Source: Streptosporangium violaceochromogenes
GTDB taxonomy: Bacteria; Actinomycetota; Actinomycetes; Streptosporangiales; Streptosporangiaceae
Reading direction: 5' to 3'
Assembly (NCBI RefSeq): GCF_014654615.1
Contig: NZ_BNBB01000002.1
Location: 1-64,000, forward strand
Length of the DNA: 64,000 bases
Below are positions 24,957 to 33,330 of the stretch, one piece after another. Both the position numbers and the translations under genes were made by a program. Numbering within the stretch: the stretch's first letter is position 1; each line of letters starts with the position of its first letter. Under the pieces are notes generated by a model, which saw only the letters and a list, made by a program, of their open reading frames with translations, made no database searches and was not told the origin of the DNA.

Positions 24957-26663
24957 GTGGTGCAGCCGCTGGCGACGGAGGATCCTCCGCGCCTCGGGCC
25001 GTTCGAGCTGACCGGCCGGATCGGCGAGGGGGCCCAGGGGGTCGTCTACCTCGGCAGGGGGCCGGGTGACGAGCGGGTCGCCGTCAAACTTCTCCACCAC
25101 GGCCTGGCGGCCGACCCCGAGGCCCGGACACGGTTCCTGCGGGAGGTGGCGGTCGCCCGGCGGGTGGCCCGGTTCTGCACCGCCCCGGTGCTCCACGCCG
25201 ACCTGGCCGGCAGCCGGCCGTACATCGTCAGCGAGTACGTGCCGGGGCCGTCCCTGCGGCAGCTCGTCGAGCAGGAGGGGCCCCGGCGCGGCGCGGCCCT
25301 CGAACGGCTCGCCATCAGCACGGCCACCGCCCTGTCGGCGATCCACCGGGCGGGGGTGCTGCACCGGGACTTCAAGCCCGCCAACGTGCTGATGGGGCCC
25401 GAGGGCCCGGTGGTGATCGACTTCGGCATCGCCAAGGCCCTGGACACCCCCGGGACGACGGCGACCGGGATGGCGCTGGGCACGCCCTCCTACCTGGCCC
25501 CCGAGCAGCTCGGCGCGGGCGAGGTGACGGCCGCGTCCGACGTGTTCGCCTGGGGCGTCACGATGGTCTTCGCCGCGACCGGCAGGCCGGCCTTCGGCGC
25601 GGACTCCATCCCGGCGGTCATGCAAAGGATCCTGAACGGCGAGCCCGACCTGGACGAGCTGGAGGGACAGCTGCGCCACCTGGTGACCGCCTCCCTGGCC
25701 AAGGACCCGGCGCGGCGTCCCACCGCCTCCGAACTCGTCGACCACCTGATGAACGCGACGCTCCCCTCCCCGCGTGAACACCCGGCCCCCGTTCCCGGAC
25801 CGGCCCGGCACGGCAGGGCGTCCCGGACCGCGCCCGGCCCCGGGGGAAGGCCGCGGCGGCCGAGGGGCCTGCTGCTGGCCGGGGTGGCGGGCGGGGCCGT
25901 GCTCGCCGTGACCGCGGGAACGGTGGTGGTCGTCCAGAGCGGCGAGAACGCCTCCAGCGCGCGGGCCGCGGCCCCGGCGCCCGCGACGCCCCCCCTCTCG
26001 GAAGCCGCCTTGGAGCCCGCCCCCGGCTCCTCCCCCGCCTCCCGCAGGCCCGCCCGGTCGCACCCGGAGCGGCAGGGGGGCTCCGCCCCGGTCGTCCGGG
26101 ACACCGGCCGGCCGGCGACCGGGGCGTCCCCCGGCCCCGCCCGCTCCCCGGGCGAGGACTCCGGCGGCTCCCCGCCCCCGGCCGAGCCGACCACCACCGT
26201 CCCGTCCAGCGACGGGCCCACCACCGGGCCCACCACCGGGCCGACCGTGAAGCCGACGCCCCCGCCGACCGTCAGACCCACCGCCAAACCCACGGTGAAG
26301 CCCACCGTCGCTCCCACGGTCAAACCCCCGCCACCCCGGCCGAACCCCTACACCGCCACCGGCGTCTGCGGCCCGGGCTACCGGGTGATCGGCTCCAAGG
26401 GCCTCGGCGGCGCGACCGTCTACCTGCTCTACAGCACCGCGGAGGGAAAGAACTGCGTCGTCACCCTGTCGAAGTACGTGGTTCCCGGAAAGCTCAGGAT
26501 GAGCGCGACGCTCCGGGTGCAGAACGGCCCCTCGGCCGCCGACTCGGGCGTCTTCACCGCCTACGCGGGCCCGGTGCGGCTCGTCGCCGCCAAGAAGTGC
26601 GTGATCTGGGGTGGCGTGTACGGCGCCTCCGCCTGGAAGAGCGGCTGGGGCAACTGCGCCTGA
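24957..26663 (+). CDS. Transmembrane Ser/Thr protein kinase with a SapA-like extracellular domain
   Basis: A 568-residue protein. The kinase domain (residues 15-265) is intact: GEGAQGVVYLG, VAVKLL, LHRDFKPANVL, VIDFGIAK and GTPSYLAPEQ. One membrane helix follows near 304-322 (LLLAGVAGGAVLAVTAGTVVVV). The outside part has a Ser/Pro/Thr-rich linker with PTVKPT repeats (about 415-460), then a domain of about 105 residues with four Cys, starting GVCGPGYRVIGSK and including TVYLLYSTAEGKNCVV, DSGVFTAYAGPVRL and KKCVIWGG. This resembles Streptomyces spore-associated protein A; that match is from memory. GTG start at 24957 after GGGGGG. The kinase may sense a wall or surface signal through this domain. 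Confidence 0.9.
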   Translation: MVQPLATEDPPRLGPFELTGRIGEGAQGVVYLGRGPGDERVAVKLLHHGLAADPEARTRFLREVAVARRVARFCTAPVLHADLAGSRPYIVSEYVPGPSLRQLVEQEGPRRGAALERLAISTATALSAIHRAGVLHRDFKPANVLMGPEGPVVIDFGIAKALDTPGTTATGMALGTPSYLAPEQLGAGEVTAASDVFAWGVTMVFAATGRPAFGADSIPAVMQRILNGEPDLDELEGQLRHLVTASLAKDPARRPTASELVDHLMNATLPSPREHPAPVPGPARHGRASRTAPGPGGRPRRPRGLLLAGVAGGAVLAVTAGTVVVVQSGENASSARAAAPAPATPPLSEAALEPAPGSSPASRRPARSHPERQGGSAPVVRDTGRPATGASPGPARSPGEDSGGSPPPAEPTTTVPSSDGPTTGPTTGPTVKPTPPPTVRPTAKPTVKPTVAPTVKPPPPRPNPYTATGVCGPGYRVIGSKGLGGATVYLLYSTAEGKNCVVTLSKYVVPGKLRMSATLRVQNGPSAADSGVFTAYAGPVRLVAAKKCVIWGGVYGASAWKSGWGNCA

Positions 26664-26759
26664 CCGCCGGCGTCTCCTATCTCCCGTCTCACCACGCCCT
26701 TTCATGTTTTTTCATGTCTTTCCGGTCTTACCGCGTTCCCTCCCGTCCCTTTCCGTCCC

Positions 26760-26791
26760 CCCCGCCGTCCCGCCTTCTGAGGGCGGCGGGG
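26760..26791 (+). terminator. Terminator after the Ser/Thr kinase gene
   Basis: CCCCGCCGTCCC pairs with GGGCGGCGGGG (one bulged T) around a 9-base loop. It follows a T/C-rich stretch with two copies of TTCATGT spaced 12 bases apart. Confidence 0.5.
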
Positions 26792-26872
26792 CGTGGACTA
26801 CCGTGGCGGGTGCGGATCTTCCGGAAGGGCCGCCGGAGACGTGAGTCGCAGGCCGTCGAGCGGGGAGCGGGA

Positions 26873-27685
26873 ATGAGCGGTAACGCGGGCTGGCCGGTGG
26901 AGCGCCTGGTGCGCAGGGAGGTGTCGGGCGGGGTCGCGACGATCACCCTGGACTCCCCTCGCAACCGCAACGCGCTGTCCGTGCGCCTCCTCGGCGATCT
27001 GGAGGACGGGCTCACCCGGGCCCTCTCCGACGAGGCGGTGCGGGTGATCGTGCTCACCGGGACCGGGCCGGTGTTCTGCGCCGGCGCGGATCTCAAGGAG
27101 CAGCGGATCGCCCCCGGCGACGCCCACGAGGCGCCGGTGACCGCCTCCTTCCCGGAGATCATGAGCCTTGTCTGGGAGAGCCCCAAGCCGGTCGTCTGCC
27201 GGTTGAACGGCACCGCGCGCGCCGGGGGGCTGGGGCTGGTCGCGGCGTGCGACTTCGCGATCGCCCCGGACACGGCCTCCTTCGCGTTCACCGAGGTACG
27301 GCTCGGCGTGGTCCCCGCGATGATCGCGGTGACCGTGCTGCGGCGGCTCGACCCCCGGGCGGCGGCCGAGTACCTGCTCACCGGGGAGGTCTTCGACGCC
27401 GCCCGCGCCCAGGAGATCGGCCTGCTCACCCGGGCCGTGCCCGAGAAGGATCTGGACGAGACGGTCGCCCACTACACCGGCATGCTGCTGCGCGGCGGCC
27501 CGGAGGCGCTGGCCCTCACCAAGGGGCTCGTGCGGACCGTGCCCACGCTGCCGGTGGAGGAGGGGATGCGCCGTATGGCCGCGCTGTCGGCCGAGCGCTT
27601 CGCCTCGGCCGAGGGCAGGGAGGGCATCGCCGCCTTCGCCGAGAAACGTCTCCCGTCGTGGGTCCCCCGGCCCGAGGGTCCCTGA
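26873..27685 (+). CDS. Enoyl-CoA hydratase/isomerase family protein
   Basis: A crotonase-fold enzyme of 270 residues. The oxyanion-hole segments are visible as FCAGADLKE near residue 66 and GTARAGGLGLVAACDFAIA near residue 115. One catalytic Glu of classical hydratases corresponds to ARAGG here, so hydratase activity is less certain; the sequence of the family member is closest to methylglutaconyl-CoA hydratase-like proteins by eye. The ATG at 26873 has GGGGAG 6 bases upstream. The operon for leucine breakdown elsewhere in the window lacks a methylglutaconyl-CoA hydratase, which this gene could supply; that is speculation. A strong terminator follows. Confidence 0.88.
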   Translation: MSGNAGWPVERLVRREVSGGVATITLDSPRNRNALSVRLLGDLEDGLTRALSDEAVRVIVLTGTGPVFCAGADLKEQRIAPGDAHEAPVTASFPEIMSLVWESPKPVVCRLNGTARAGGLGLVAACDFAIAPDTASFAFTEVRLGVVPAMIAVTVLRRLDPRAAAEYLLTGEVFDAARAQEIGLLTRAVPEKDLDETVAHYTGMLLRGGPEALALTKGLVRTVPTLPVEEGMRRMAALSAERFASAEGREGIAAFAEKRLPSWVPRPEGP

Positions 27686-27729
27686 CGCCGTCCCGGTGCG
27701 CCCGCGAAGCCCCCTGTCCCCCCGGTGTC

Positions 27730-27768
27730 GCCGGCCCGTCCCCGGCTCCTGTTCGGGGACGGGCCGGC
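27730..27768 (+). terminator. Intrinsic terminator after the enoyl-CoA hydratase gene
   Basis: A perfect 15-bp stem, GCCGGCCCGTCCCCG with CGGGGACGGGCCGGC, around a 9-base loop, followed eight bases later by a TTTT run. It is the best Rho-independent terminator in the window. Confidence 0.8.
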
Positions 27769-28123
27769 CCGGCCCTTTTCGGTCATCCCCGGTTCTTTTC
27801 CGGGCCCGCCTTCCGGCGGCCCGCGGAGACGTCCCCACCGTGCCTCCGCCCCGCCCACGGGCGGACGATCCCGGCCGGTCCGGCGCGGCTCCGGCCACCC
27901 GCCCGCGCGGCACGCGGCGAGGGCGGCCGGAGCCACCGGTCCGGGCCTGCGGCACACCGGGCGCCGTGCCGAGGACTCCGGACGCCTCGCCCCCGTCGAC
28001 TCCCCGGGGCCCTGGAGGGCTCCACGGGGCTTTCTCAACGAACGGACATCCGTTTCGCCCTCCCGGTGGGCGAAATATGTGCGATCCCCCGATCGCAACC
28101 ATCCCGTAACCTTTCGGCCTCTA

Positions 28124-28143
28124 CAATTGCGAGCAATTGCGCG
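28124..28143. promoter_or_regulatory. CAATTGCG direct repeat, candidate operator
   Basis: CAATTGCGAG is followed at once by CAATTGCGCG, a 10-bp periodic repeat, 28 bases upstream of the 68-residue gene. Each copy contains the palindromic core GCAATTGC or part of it. The same core occurs upstream of the 86-residue gene (29456-29463), which suggests a site for the XRE regulator encoded between them. Confidence 0.5.
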
Positions 28144-28170
28144 AGAACGTGGAACGGGAAAGGAACACCC

Positions 28171-28377
28171 ATGCGCTTGCGGTTTCTCGGCTCCACTTCG
28201 GAGGCGGGCGCCTGCCCGTCCCTCTATGAGACCGATCGCGGCACCATCGTCGTCCAGGGGCTTCAGGTCACCGACACCGACGCGCTCTCCGACCTCCGCC
28301 ACGTCCTGGACGGCGAGGCGGCGATCGAGGTTCCCCGCGAGCTTATCTCCGACATCGCCCGCCGAGTGCTTCCGTAA
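28171..28377 (+). CDS. Small conserved protein of WhiJ/Scr1-type loci
   Basis: A 68-residue protein beginning MRLRFLGSTSEAGACPSLY, with ETDRGTIVVQGLQVTD and an acidic LDGEAAIEVPRELI in the middle. Proteins of this type are common in actinomycetes beside DUF5753 helix-turn-helix regulators; their function is unknown. The ATG has AAAGGAA 6 bases upstream. The gene is AT-richer than its surroundings. It precedes the XRE regulator by about 220 bases. Confidence 0.8.
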   Translation: MRLRFLGSTSEAGACPSLYETDRGTIVVQGLQVTDTDALSDLRHVLDGEAAIEVPRELISDIARRVLP

Positions 28378-28506
28378 ATAGCTGGGCTTTCCGTAAATAT
28401 TGGTCACGATTGAGGGGTCCCCTATGGCATGATCCACTCCTCCGGGTCTAGCCTCAGGCGCACCACGCGGAGGGCACGGGGTCCGACGCGCGAGCCAGGC
28501 GGGCGA

Positions 28507-28566
28507 AGGCACCGAGGGGCATTGAGAGGCACGGAGGGGCACGCAGGGGCGCCAAGGGGCGTTGAG
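28507..28566. repeat. Irregular GAGGGGCA repeats upstream of the XRE gene
   Basis: Five to six imperfect copies of an about 10-base unit built around GAGGGGCA (for example ccgaggggcatt, ggaggggcac, gcaggggcgc, caaggggcgtt). The spacing of roughly one helical turn places them on one face of the DNA, just upstream of the regulator start. A role as an operator array is inference; slippage-prone low-complexity sequence is the alternative. Confidence 0.45.
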
Positions 28567-28598
28567 GCTGTGCCGCGACGGCCCGCGGAGGAGATCCG

Positions 28599-29450
28599 GT
28601 GAGCGAGTTCCAGCAGGTGCGGACGGAGCTGGGGGTACAGCTCCGTCAGCTGCGCGAGGCGGCGCATCTGTCCGGCAAGGAACTGGCCGAGCGGCTGAAG
28701 TGGCAGCCCTCCAAGGTCTCCCGGATCGAGAACGCCCGCCAGACCGCCACCGAGGACGACATCACCCTGTGGGGACGGGTCGTGGAGGCCGCCCCCGAGG
28801 TCGTCGAGGATCTCGTCGAACAGGCCTCCGCCCTGCTGGAACGCCAGGACTCCTGGCGGCAGCGGCACCGCAGCGGCCTGGCCGTGCTCCAGGAGGACAT
28901 CCGCGATCTGGAGGCGCGGACCACGATGTTCCGGGTGTTCGAGCCGGGCCTGATCATCGGCCTGCTGCAGACCACCGAGTACGCCCGGAGCATCTTCGCC
29001 CGGATCAAGCGCCTCTACAACGCACCCGACGAGATCGACGCCGCGATCCGGGTGCGCATGCGGCGCCAGGAGATCCTCTACGACCAGAGCAGGAGATTCC
29101 AGTTCATCGTGCCCGAGGCCGTCCTGCGCTACCGGCTGGCCTCGCCGGAGGTGATGTGCGGCCAGCTCGACCGGCTGCTGGCCGTCACCACGCTCCCGAA
29201 CGTGGAGTTCGGGGTGATCCCCTTCGAGGCCCCCCTCCCCTCGGCGCCGCTCAACGGCTTCTGGATCTACGACAGGGACCACGTCGCCGTGCCCACGAGG
29301 ACCCGTGACCTGAGCCTGCGCGACCCGGAGGACGTCTCCTTCTACGAGCGGGCCTTCGAGGAGTTCCATCAGGTGGCGCTCTTCCGGGAGGACGCCAGAG
29401 CGGTGATCGTCCGGGTGCTGGAGGATTTCACACGACAATCCACGGATTAG
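28599..29450 (+). CDS. XRE-family regulator with DUF5753 domain (Scr1/WhiJ-type)
   Basis: A 283-residue DNA-binding protein. The N-terminal helix-turn-helix (residues 5-60, LGVQLRQLREAAHLSGKELAERLKWQPSKVSRIENARQ) is followed by the DUF5753 domain (about 90-275), with EPGLIIGLLQTTEYARSIF as its hallmark and LNGFWIYD later. Such proteins form pairs with small partner proteins and control development or antibiotic production in streptomycetes (WhiJ, AbaA-orfA, Scr1). GTG start at 28599 with GGAGGAG 6 bases upstream. It is flanked by two small genes; the usual DUF397 partner is absent and the 86-residue gene takes its place. Confidence 0.92.
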   Translation: MSEFQQVRTELGVQLRQLREAAHLSGKELAERLKWQPSKVSRIENARQTATEDDITLWGRVVEAAPEVVEDLVEQASALLERQDSWRQRHRSGLAVLQEDIRDLEARTTMFRVFEPGLIIGLLQTTEYARSIFARIKRLYNAPDEIDAAIRVRMRRQEILYDQSRRFQFIVPEAVLRYRLASPEVMCGQLDRLLAVTTLPNVEFGVIPFEAPLPSAPLNGFWIYDRDHVAVPTRTRDLSLRDPEDVSFYERAFEEFHQVALFREDARAVIVRVLEDFTRQSTD

Positions 29451-29455
29451 TCTCC

Positions 29456-29501
29456 GCAATTGCTTGATTAACCTCACAAGATCGTGCAATTCTCTGTCCG
29501 A
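29456..29501. promoter_or_regulatory. GCAATTGC site and second GCAATT half site
   Basis: GCAATTGC at 29456-29463 and GCAATT at 29496-29501 lie in the 66-base gap between the XRE gene and the 86-residue gene. They match the core of the direct repeat at 28124-28143, so a shared operator for the XRE regulator is plausible. Confidence 0.45.
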
Positions 29502-29516
29502 CGGAGGTGACGCACG

Positions 29517-29777
29517 ATGCTGGACACGTTCTCTTGCCTGGAGAGGTTCGCCGTGGCGACGCGTCAGCACGCCGATTTGACCGTGCAGAGGCTGTCGTTC
29601 GGCGATCCCGCTTACGTATGCGTCCGTAATCGCTTCAGCAGCACCCTGATCGAGACCGTCACCTGCTCCCAGGACGGTGGCTTCGTCACCTCGTGGGGCT
29701 ACCGGCTCGGCAGCACCGACAACATCGAGGACGCCGCGGCCCGCCTGGCCTTCCTGCTCGCCGCGTTGCCCGCCTGA
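29517..29777 (+). CDS. Small partner protein of the XRE regulator (86 residues)
   Basis: An 86-residue protein with the central block PAYVCVRNRFSSTLIETVTC, then QDGGFVTSWGYRLGSTDNI and a helical end (EDAAARLAFLLAALPA). It is not DUF397, the standard partner of Scr1-type regulators, but occupies the same position. Similar small proteins next to DUF5753 regulators are familiar in Streptosporangiaceae; function unknown. The ATG has GGAGGTGA 6 bases upstream, among the strongest ribosome binding sites in the window. Confidence 0.75.
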   Translation: MLDTFSCLERFAVATRQHADLTVQRLSFGDPAYVCVRNRFSSTLIETVTCSQDGGFVTSWGYRLGSTDNIEDAAARLAFLLAALPA

Positions 29778-29909
29778 GGGCCGTCCTCCGGGACGGCTCC
29801 GGACGCTTCCGGAACGCCTCACCAAGGCGTCCCGGACGGGTTTCGGCCGCCCGGAACGGCGGGCCACCCAGGGCCGGAAAGGCCCGGCCGCGGGGAGGGC
29901 GATCCGGGC

Positions 29910-30545
29910 TCAGGCCGTGAAGACGGCCGGGTCCAGGCCGATCTCGCGGGCCGCCGCGACCCTGGCGTGATGGAGCAGCCGGGCCCGGGACATCCCGCCG
30001 GCGTGCAGGGTGTACCGGACCACCAGGCCGTCGAGCATGCCGTCGATCCGCTCGGCCGCCCCCCGGGGGTCGTCGCAGGCGAACTCGCCCCCCGCCACAC
30101 CGCCGGCGATCACTTCCGCGAGGGTCGCGATCCAGGCGCCCTCCAGCTCCAGCAGGATGGTCCGGACGTGCGCCTCACGCACCCCGACCGCCGAGGCGTC
30201 GAGCCACAGGGTCCAGCTCTGGTCCGACCGGGACTCCGGGATGGAGAACCTCAGGACGCGGTCCAGCCGCTCGACGGCCGTCCCCGGCCCGGCGGCGAGC
30301 TCTCTCAGCCGCCGGACCTCCGTCTCGCCGGTGCTGCGGAGCATCGCGGTGATCAGGTCGTCCTTGGTGGCGAAGTGATAGTGGATCAGGCCGCCGCTCA
30401 CGTTGGTCGCCCGGGCGATGTCCGCGACACGGGTGCCGGCCAGCCCGCGTTCGAGCACGACCCGCCGGGCGGCTTCGAGCAGTTCCGCCCGGCGCTGGTC
30501 GGCCTGGTCCGCGCGGCTGCCGCGCTCCTCTCCTCCGCTTCGCAC
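29910..30545 (-). CDS. TetR/AcrR family transcriptional regulator
   Basis: A 211-residue TetR protein. The helix-turn-helix covers residues 18-65 (RRAELLEAARRVVLERGLAGTRVADIARATNVSGGLIHYHFATKDDL). The C-terminal domain resembles the BetI/TetR_C_6 type (SWTLWLDASAVGVREAHVRTI). The GTG start at 30545 is preceded by TAGTCT with a 6-base gap (30552-30557), suggesting a leaderless transcript. An inverted repeat at 30586-30603 lies about where the -35 region would be, so autorepression is likely. The target may include the GT2-GtrA gene upstream on the same strand. Confidence 0.9.
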   Translation of the reverse strand: MRSGGEERGSRADQADQRRAELLEAARRVVLERGLAGTRVADIARATNVSGGLIHYHFATKDDLITAMLRSTGETEVRRLRELAAGPGTAVERLDRVLRFSIPESRSDQSWTLWLDASAVGVREAHVRTILLELEGAWIATLAEVIAGGVAGGEFACDDPRGAAERIDGMLDGLVVRYTLHAGGMSRARLLHHARVAAAREIGLDPAVFTA

Positions 30546-30585
30546 CGCGCAAGACTACAGCAGCGCGGCACGGCTCCCGGAGAGC

Positions 30586-30603
30586 TGACTAACCACTCAG
30601 TCA
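30586..30603. promoter_or_regulatory. TetR operator
   Basis: TGACT-N8-AGTCA, an 18-bp inverted repeat whose centre (AACCACTC) is also typical of TetR operators. It lies 41 bases upstream of the TetR start codon. Confidence 0.65.
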
Positions 30604-30646
30604 ACGCCGGGGGGCGCGGCCGGATCACAGCGGTAGAGGGAGGGGG

Positions 30647-31855
30647 TCATCCGGATCCCCCCGTACTCCGCCGGGGGAACCGGCGGGGGTTGAAGACCCA
30701 GGCGCGCAGCAGGAGGAAGCGGACCAGGGTGGCCAGGGCGTTGGCGGCCACGACCGCGACGACCTCGACGCCGGTGGAGGCGCCGGGGGCGAGGCGGCCG
30801 AGCAGGGCCAGGCCTCCGCTGCTCAGCAGCAGGCCCACGGCGAAGGCCAGACCTCCTTCGATCTGGTGACGCAGGGCGCCGCCCCGGCCGGTGACGCCGA
30901 AGGTGAAGCGACGGTTGGCAGCGGTGTTGGCGACGGCGGTGGCCGCCAGCGCCAGGGCGTTGGCGGCCACCGCGGGCAGCGCCGTCCGCAGGCCGACGAA
31001 CAACCCCAGGTGCGCCAGGGTGCTGGCCACGCCGACGGCGGCGAACCGGGGAAGCTGCCGGGCCATGCCTGCCGGCAGCCGGGCCTCCCGCACGCGCTGA
31101 GGCACCGGGATCCGGGCCGCGCCCGACAGGGTTCCACGCGCCACCCTGACCAGCCCGCGCAGGTCGTCGAGGGCGGTCCGGAGGACGTCCACCCGGCTGT
31201 CGGGGTCATCCACCCAGTCGACGGGCACCTCGTGGATGCGCAGGCCGTACCCCTCGGCGAGAAGCAGCAGCTCGGTGTCGAAGAACCACTCCTCGTCCTC
31301 GACGGCGGGCAGCAGCGCCTGGGCGATCTCGGTGCGCACCGCCTTGAACCCGCACTGGGCGTCGGAGAAGCCCGCGCCCATGGCCGAGCGCAGCAGCAGG
31401 TTGTAGGCCCGCGAGACGAACTCCCTCCTCGGCCCGCGGACCACGTTGGCCCCCCTGGACAGCCGGGTGCCGATGGCCAGGTCGCTGTGGCCCGACAGCA
31501 GGGGGGCCACCAGCGGCAGGAAGGCGTCCAGATCGGTGGACAGGTCCGCGTCCATGTAGGCGACCACGTCGGCCCGGCTGGCCGACCACACCCGGCGCAG
31601 CGCCCGGCCGCGTCCCTTCTCCTTGAGGCGGACGGCGCTCACGTGGGGCAGCTCCCGGCTCAGGCCGGCGGCGATCGGCCAGCTGGAGTCGGTGCTGGCG
31701 TTGTCGGCGATCGTGATGCGGAAGCCGTAGGGAAAGGTGCCGGTGAGATAGTCGTGCAGGCGGCGGACGCTGTCGGCGAGCACCCGCTGCTCGTTGTGGA
31801 CGGGGACGACGATCTCGACCAGCCGGGGACGCGCGGGCGCGGTCAACTGCTTCAC
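30647..31855 (-). CDS. GT2 glycosyltransferase fused to a GtrA-like membrane domain
   Basis: A 402-residue fusion. Residues 12-240 are a DPM1-like family 2 glycosyltransferase, with IVVPVHNEQRVL, the metal-binding AYMDADLSTD and DAQCGFKAVR. Residues 265-390 are a GtrA-like domain with four membrane helices (RFAAVGVASTLAHLGLFVGL, then ANALALAATAVANTAANRRFTF). Such enzymes transfer a sugar from a nucleotide to polyprenyl phosphate and may flip it, for cell-envelope glycosylation. The two activities are usually encoded by separate genes; the fusion is known in actinomycetes. Start: ATG at 31855. Confidence 0.9.
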   Translation of the reverse strand: MKQLTAPARPRLVEIVVPVHNEQRVLADSVRRLHDYLTGTFPYGFRITIADNASTDSSWPIAAGLSRELPHVSAVRLKEKGRGRALRRVWSASRADVVAYMDADLSTDLDAFLPLVAPLLSGHSDLAIGTRLSRGANVVRGPRREFVSRAYNLLLRSAMGAGFSDAQCGFKAVRTEIAQALLPAVEDEEWFFDTELLLLAEGYGLRIHEVPVDWVDDPDSRVDVLRTALDDLRGLVRVARGTLSGAARIPVPQRVREARLPAGMARQLPRFAAVGVASTLAHLGLFVGLRTALPAVAANALALAATAVANTAANRRFTFGVTGRGGALRHQIEGGLAFAVGLLLSSGGLALLGRLAPGASTGVEVVAVVAANALATLVRFLLLRAWVFNPRRFPRRSTGGSG

Positions 31856-32081
31856 TCCGTTCCCCGTGGACGACGTGGATCTCCCATGCCGCCGGACTCA
31901 CCAAGCGAGCCTGGGCGGCCCTTGACGCCCGGTGAGAAAGCCGGCACATCCCACAATGGCCTCCGGCGACCGGCAGCGGAGGGAAAACGGGTGGAACGAG
32001 ACAAAGATCCCTTAGTGAGGCGGACCGTCCGTCACCGAGCCGCGGGGGGCCGGTGCGCGGCCCGCGCCGCCCTTCCCGCGG

Positions 32082-33299
32082 TCACCAGGCCACGGGGAGC
32101 GCGTGCAGCCCGAAGACCAGGTTGTCGTACTTGAACGACAGCTCCTCGTCGTCCCCCACCACGCGCAGCCCGGGGAGCCGCTCGAAAAGCGTGCGGTAGG
32201 CGATCTCCAGCTCGGCGCGGGCGAGGTTCTGCCCCAGGCACTGGTGCACGCCGTACCCGAACGCCACGTGGTTGCGGGCGCCGCGCCGGAGGTCGAGCTC
32301 GTCGGGCCGGTCGAAGACGCGAGGGTCGCGGTTGGCCGAGGCGCCGAGCACGAACATGCCCTCCCCCGCCCGGACGACCTGGCCGCCGATCTCCATGTCC
32401 TCGGTGGCGACCCGGTCGAAGGCCACCCAGTCGACGATCGAGTGGTAGCGCAGCAGCTCCTCCACCGCGTCCGGCCAGCCGTCCGGGGCGGCGCGCAGCG
32501 CGGCGAGCTGGCCGGGGGCGCGCAGGAGCGTGTGGACGCCCAGCGGAATCATGTTCCCCGTGGTCTCGTGGCCGGCCACGAGCAGCAGGAACGTCATGCC
32601 GACCAGCGCGTCGTGCGAGAGGGCGCCGGCCTTGCGGCGCGTGGCCACGAGGCGGCCGACGAGGTTGTCGGCGGGCTCGCGCTCGGCCTCGGCTACCAGC
32701 CCGTCGAGGTAGTCCCACATCTCCGCGGCGGCCAGCATGCCGTCCTCCGACTCCTCGACGTTCGTGCCGATCATCCTGCGGGTGCGGGACTGGAAGAAGT
32801 CGCGGTCGGCGTAGGGCACGCCCAGGAGCCGGCAGATCACCAGGGACGGCACGGCCAGCCCGAACGCCTCGACGAGGTCGGCGGGCGAGCCCTGCTTGAG
32901 CATATCGTCGATGAGCCCGTCGACGACCTCCTGAATGCCGGGCCGCATCTCCCTGACCCGCCGGACGCTGAACTCCGGGATCAGCATCCGCCGGTAGACG
33001 TCGTGCTCGGGGGGGTCCATGTCGATGAACTGGCCCGCCCGGAGCCGTTCCCGCTCACGCCGCTCCTCCTCCGACAGGGGGTGCTCGGAGCTCCTGGCCA
33101 GGGGGTGGCCGGGGGTGGTGGGGTCGGTGCTGATCCGGGGGTCGCAGAGCACCTGCTGCGCCTCGGCGTGCCGGGTCACCAGCCACACGTTCCCGCCCGG
33201 CGCCGCCGCCCTGACCAGCGGCGCCTCCTCGCGCATCCGTTCGTATTCGGCCGGGGGCGCGAACGGGCAAGCGCGCGGAAGGGGGAAACTCCGGGTCAT
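32082..33299 (-). CDS. Cytochrome P450
   Basis: A soluble bacterial P450 of 405 residues. The I-helix oxygen-binding motif is VAGHETTGNM near residue 245, the ExxR helix is EELLRYHS with the downstream Arg, and the haem-binding loop is FGYGVHQCLGQNLARAELEI near residue 350, with the axial Cys. The substrate is unknown; the sequence belongs to the CYP105/107 type by general look. The ATG at 33299 has GAGGAG 8 bases upstream. No ferredoxin gene is next to it. It is divergent from a TetR gene with a clear operator between, so this TetR probably represses it. Confidence 0.93.
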   Translation of the reverse strand: MTRSFPLPRACPFAPPAEYERMREEAPLVRAAAPGGNVWLVTRHAEAQQVLCDPRISTDPTTPGHPLARSSEHPLSEEERRERERLRAGQFIDMDPPEHDVYRRMLIPEFSVRRVREMRPGIQEVVDGLIDDMLKQGSPADLVEAFGLAVPSLVICRLLGVPYADRDFFQSRTRRMIGTNVEESEDGMLAAAEMWDYLDGLVAEAEREPADNLVGRLVATRRKAGALSHDALVGMTFLLLVAGHETTGNMIPLGVHTLLRAPGQLAALRAAPDGWPDAVEELLRYHSIVDWVAFDRVATEDMEIGGQVVRAGEGMFVLGASANRDPRVFDRPDELDLRRGARNHVAFGYGVHQCLGQNLARAELEIAYRTLFERLPGLRVVGDDEELSFKYDNLVFGLHALPVAW

Positions 33300-33330
33300 A
33301 AGGTTGCTCCTCAACAGGCCGGACCGCTTG

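Larger units (their letters stand above)
27686..28170. other. Gene-free interval between enoyl-CoA hydratase and the WhiJ-like locus
   Basis: About 485 bases. It holds the terminator at 27730-27768 and, at its right end, the CAATTGCG direct repeat and the promoter region of the 68-residue gene. ORFs in this stretch are Pro/Arg-rich shadows without ribosome binding sites. I see nothing else in it. Confidence 0.5.

Noticed and set aside
26210..26340. Repeat sequence in the kinase gene
   Set aside because: The repeats encode the Pro/Thr-rich PTVKPT linker of the protein and need no separate explanation.
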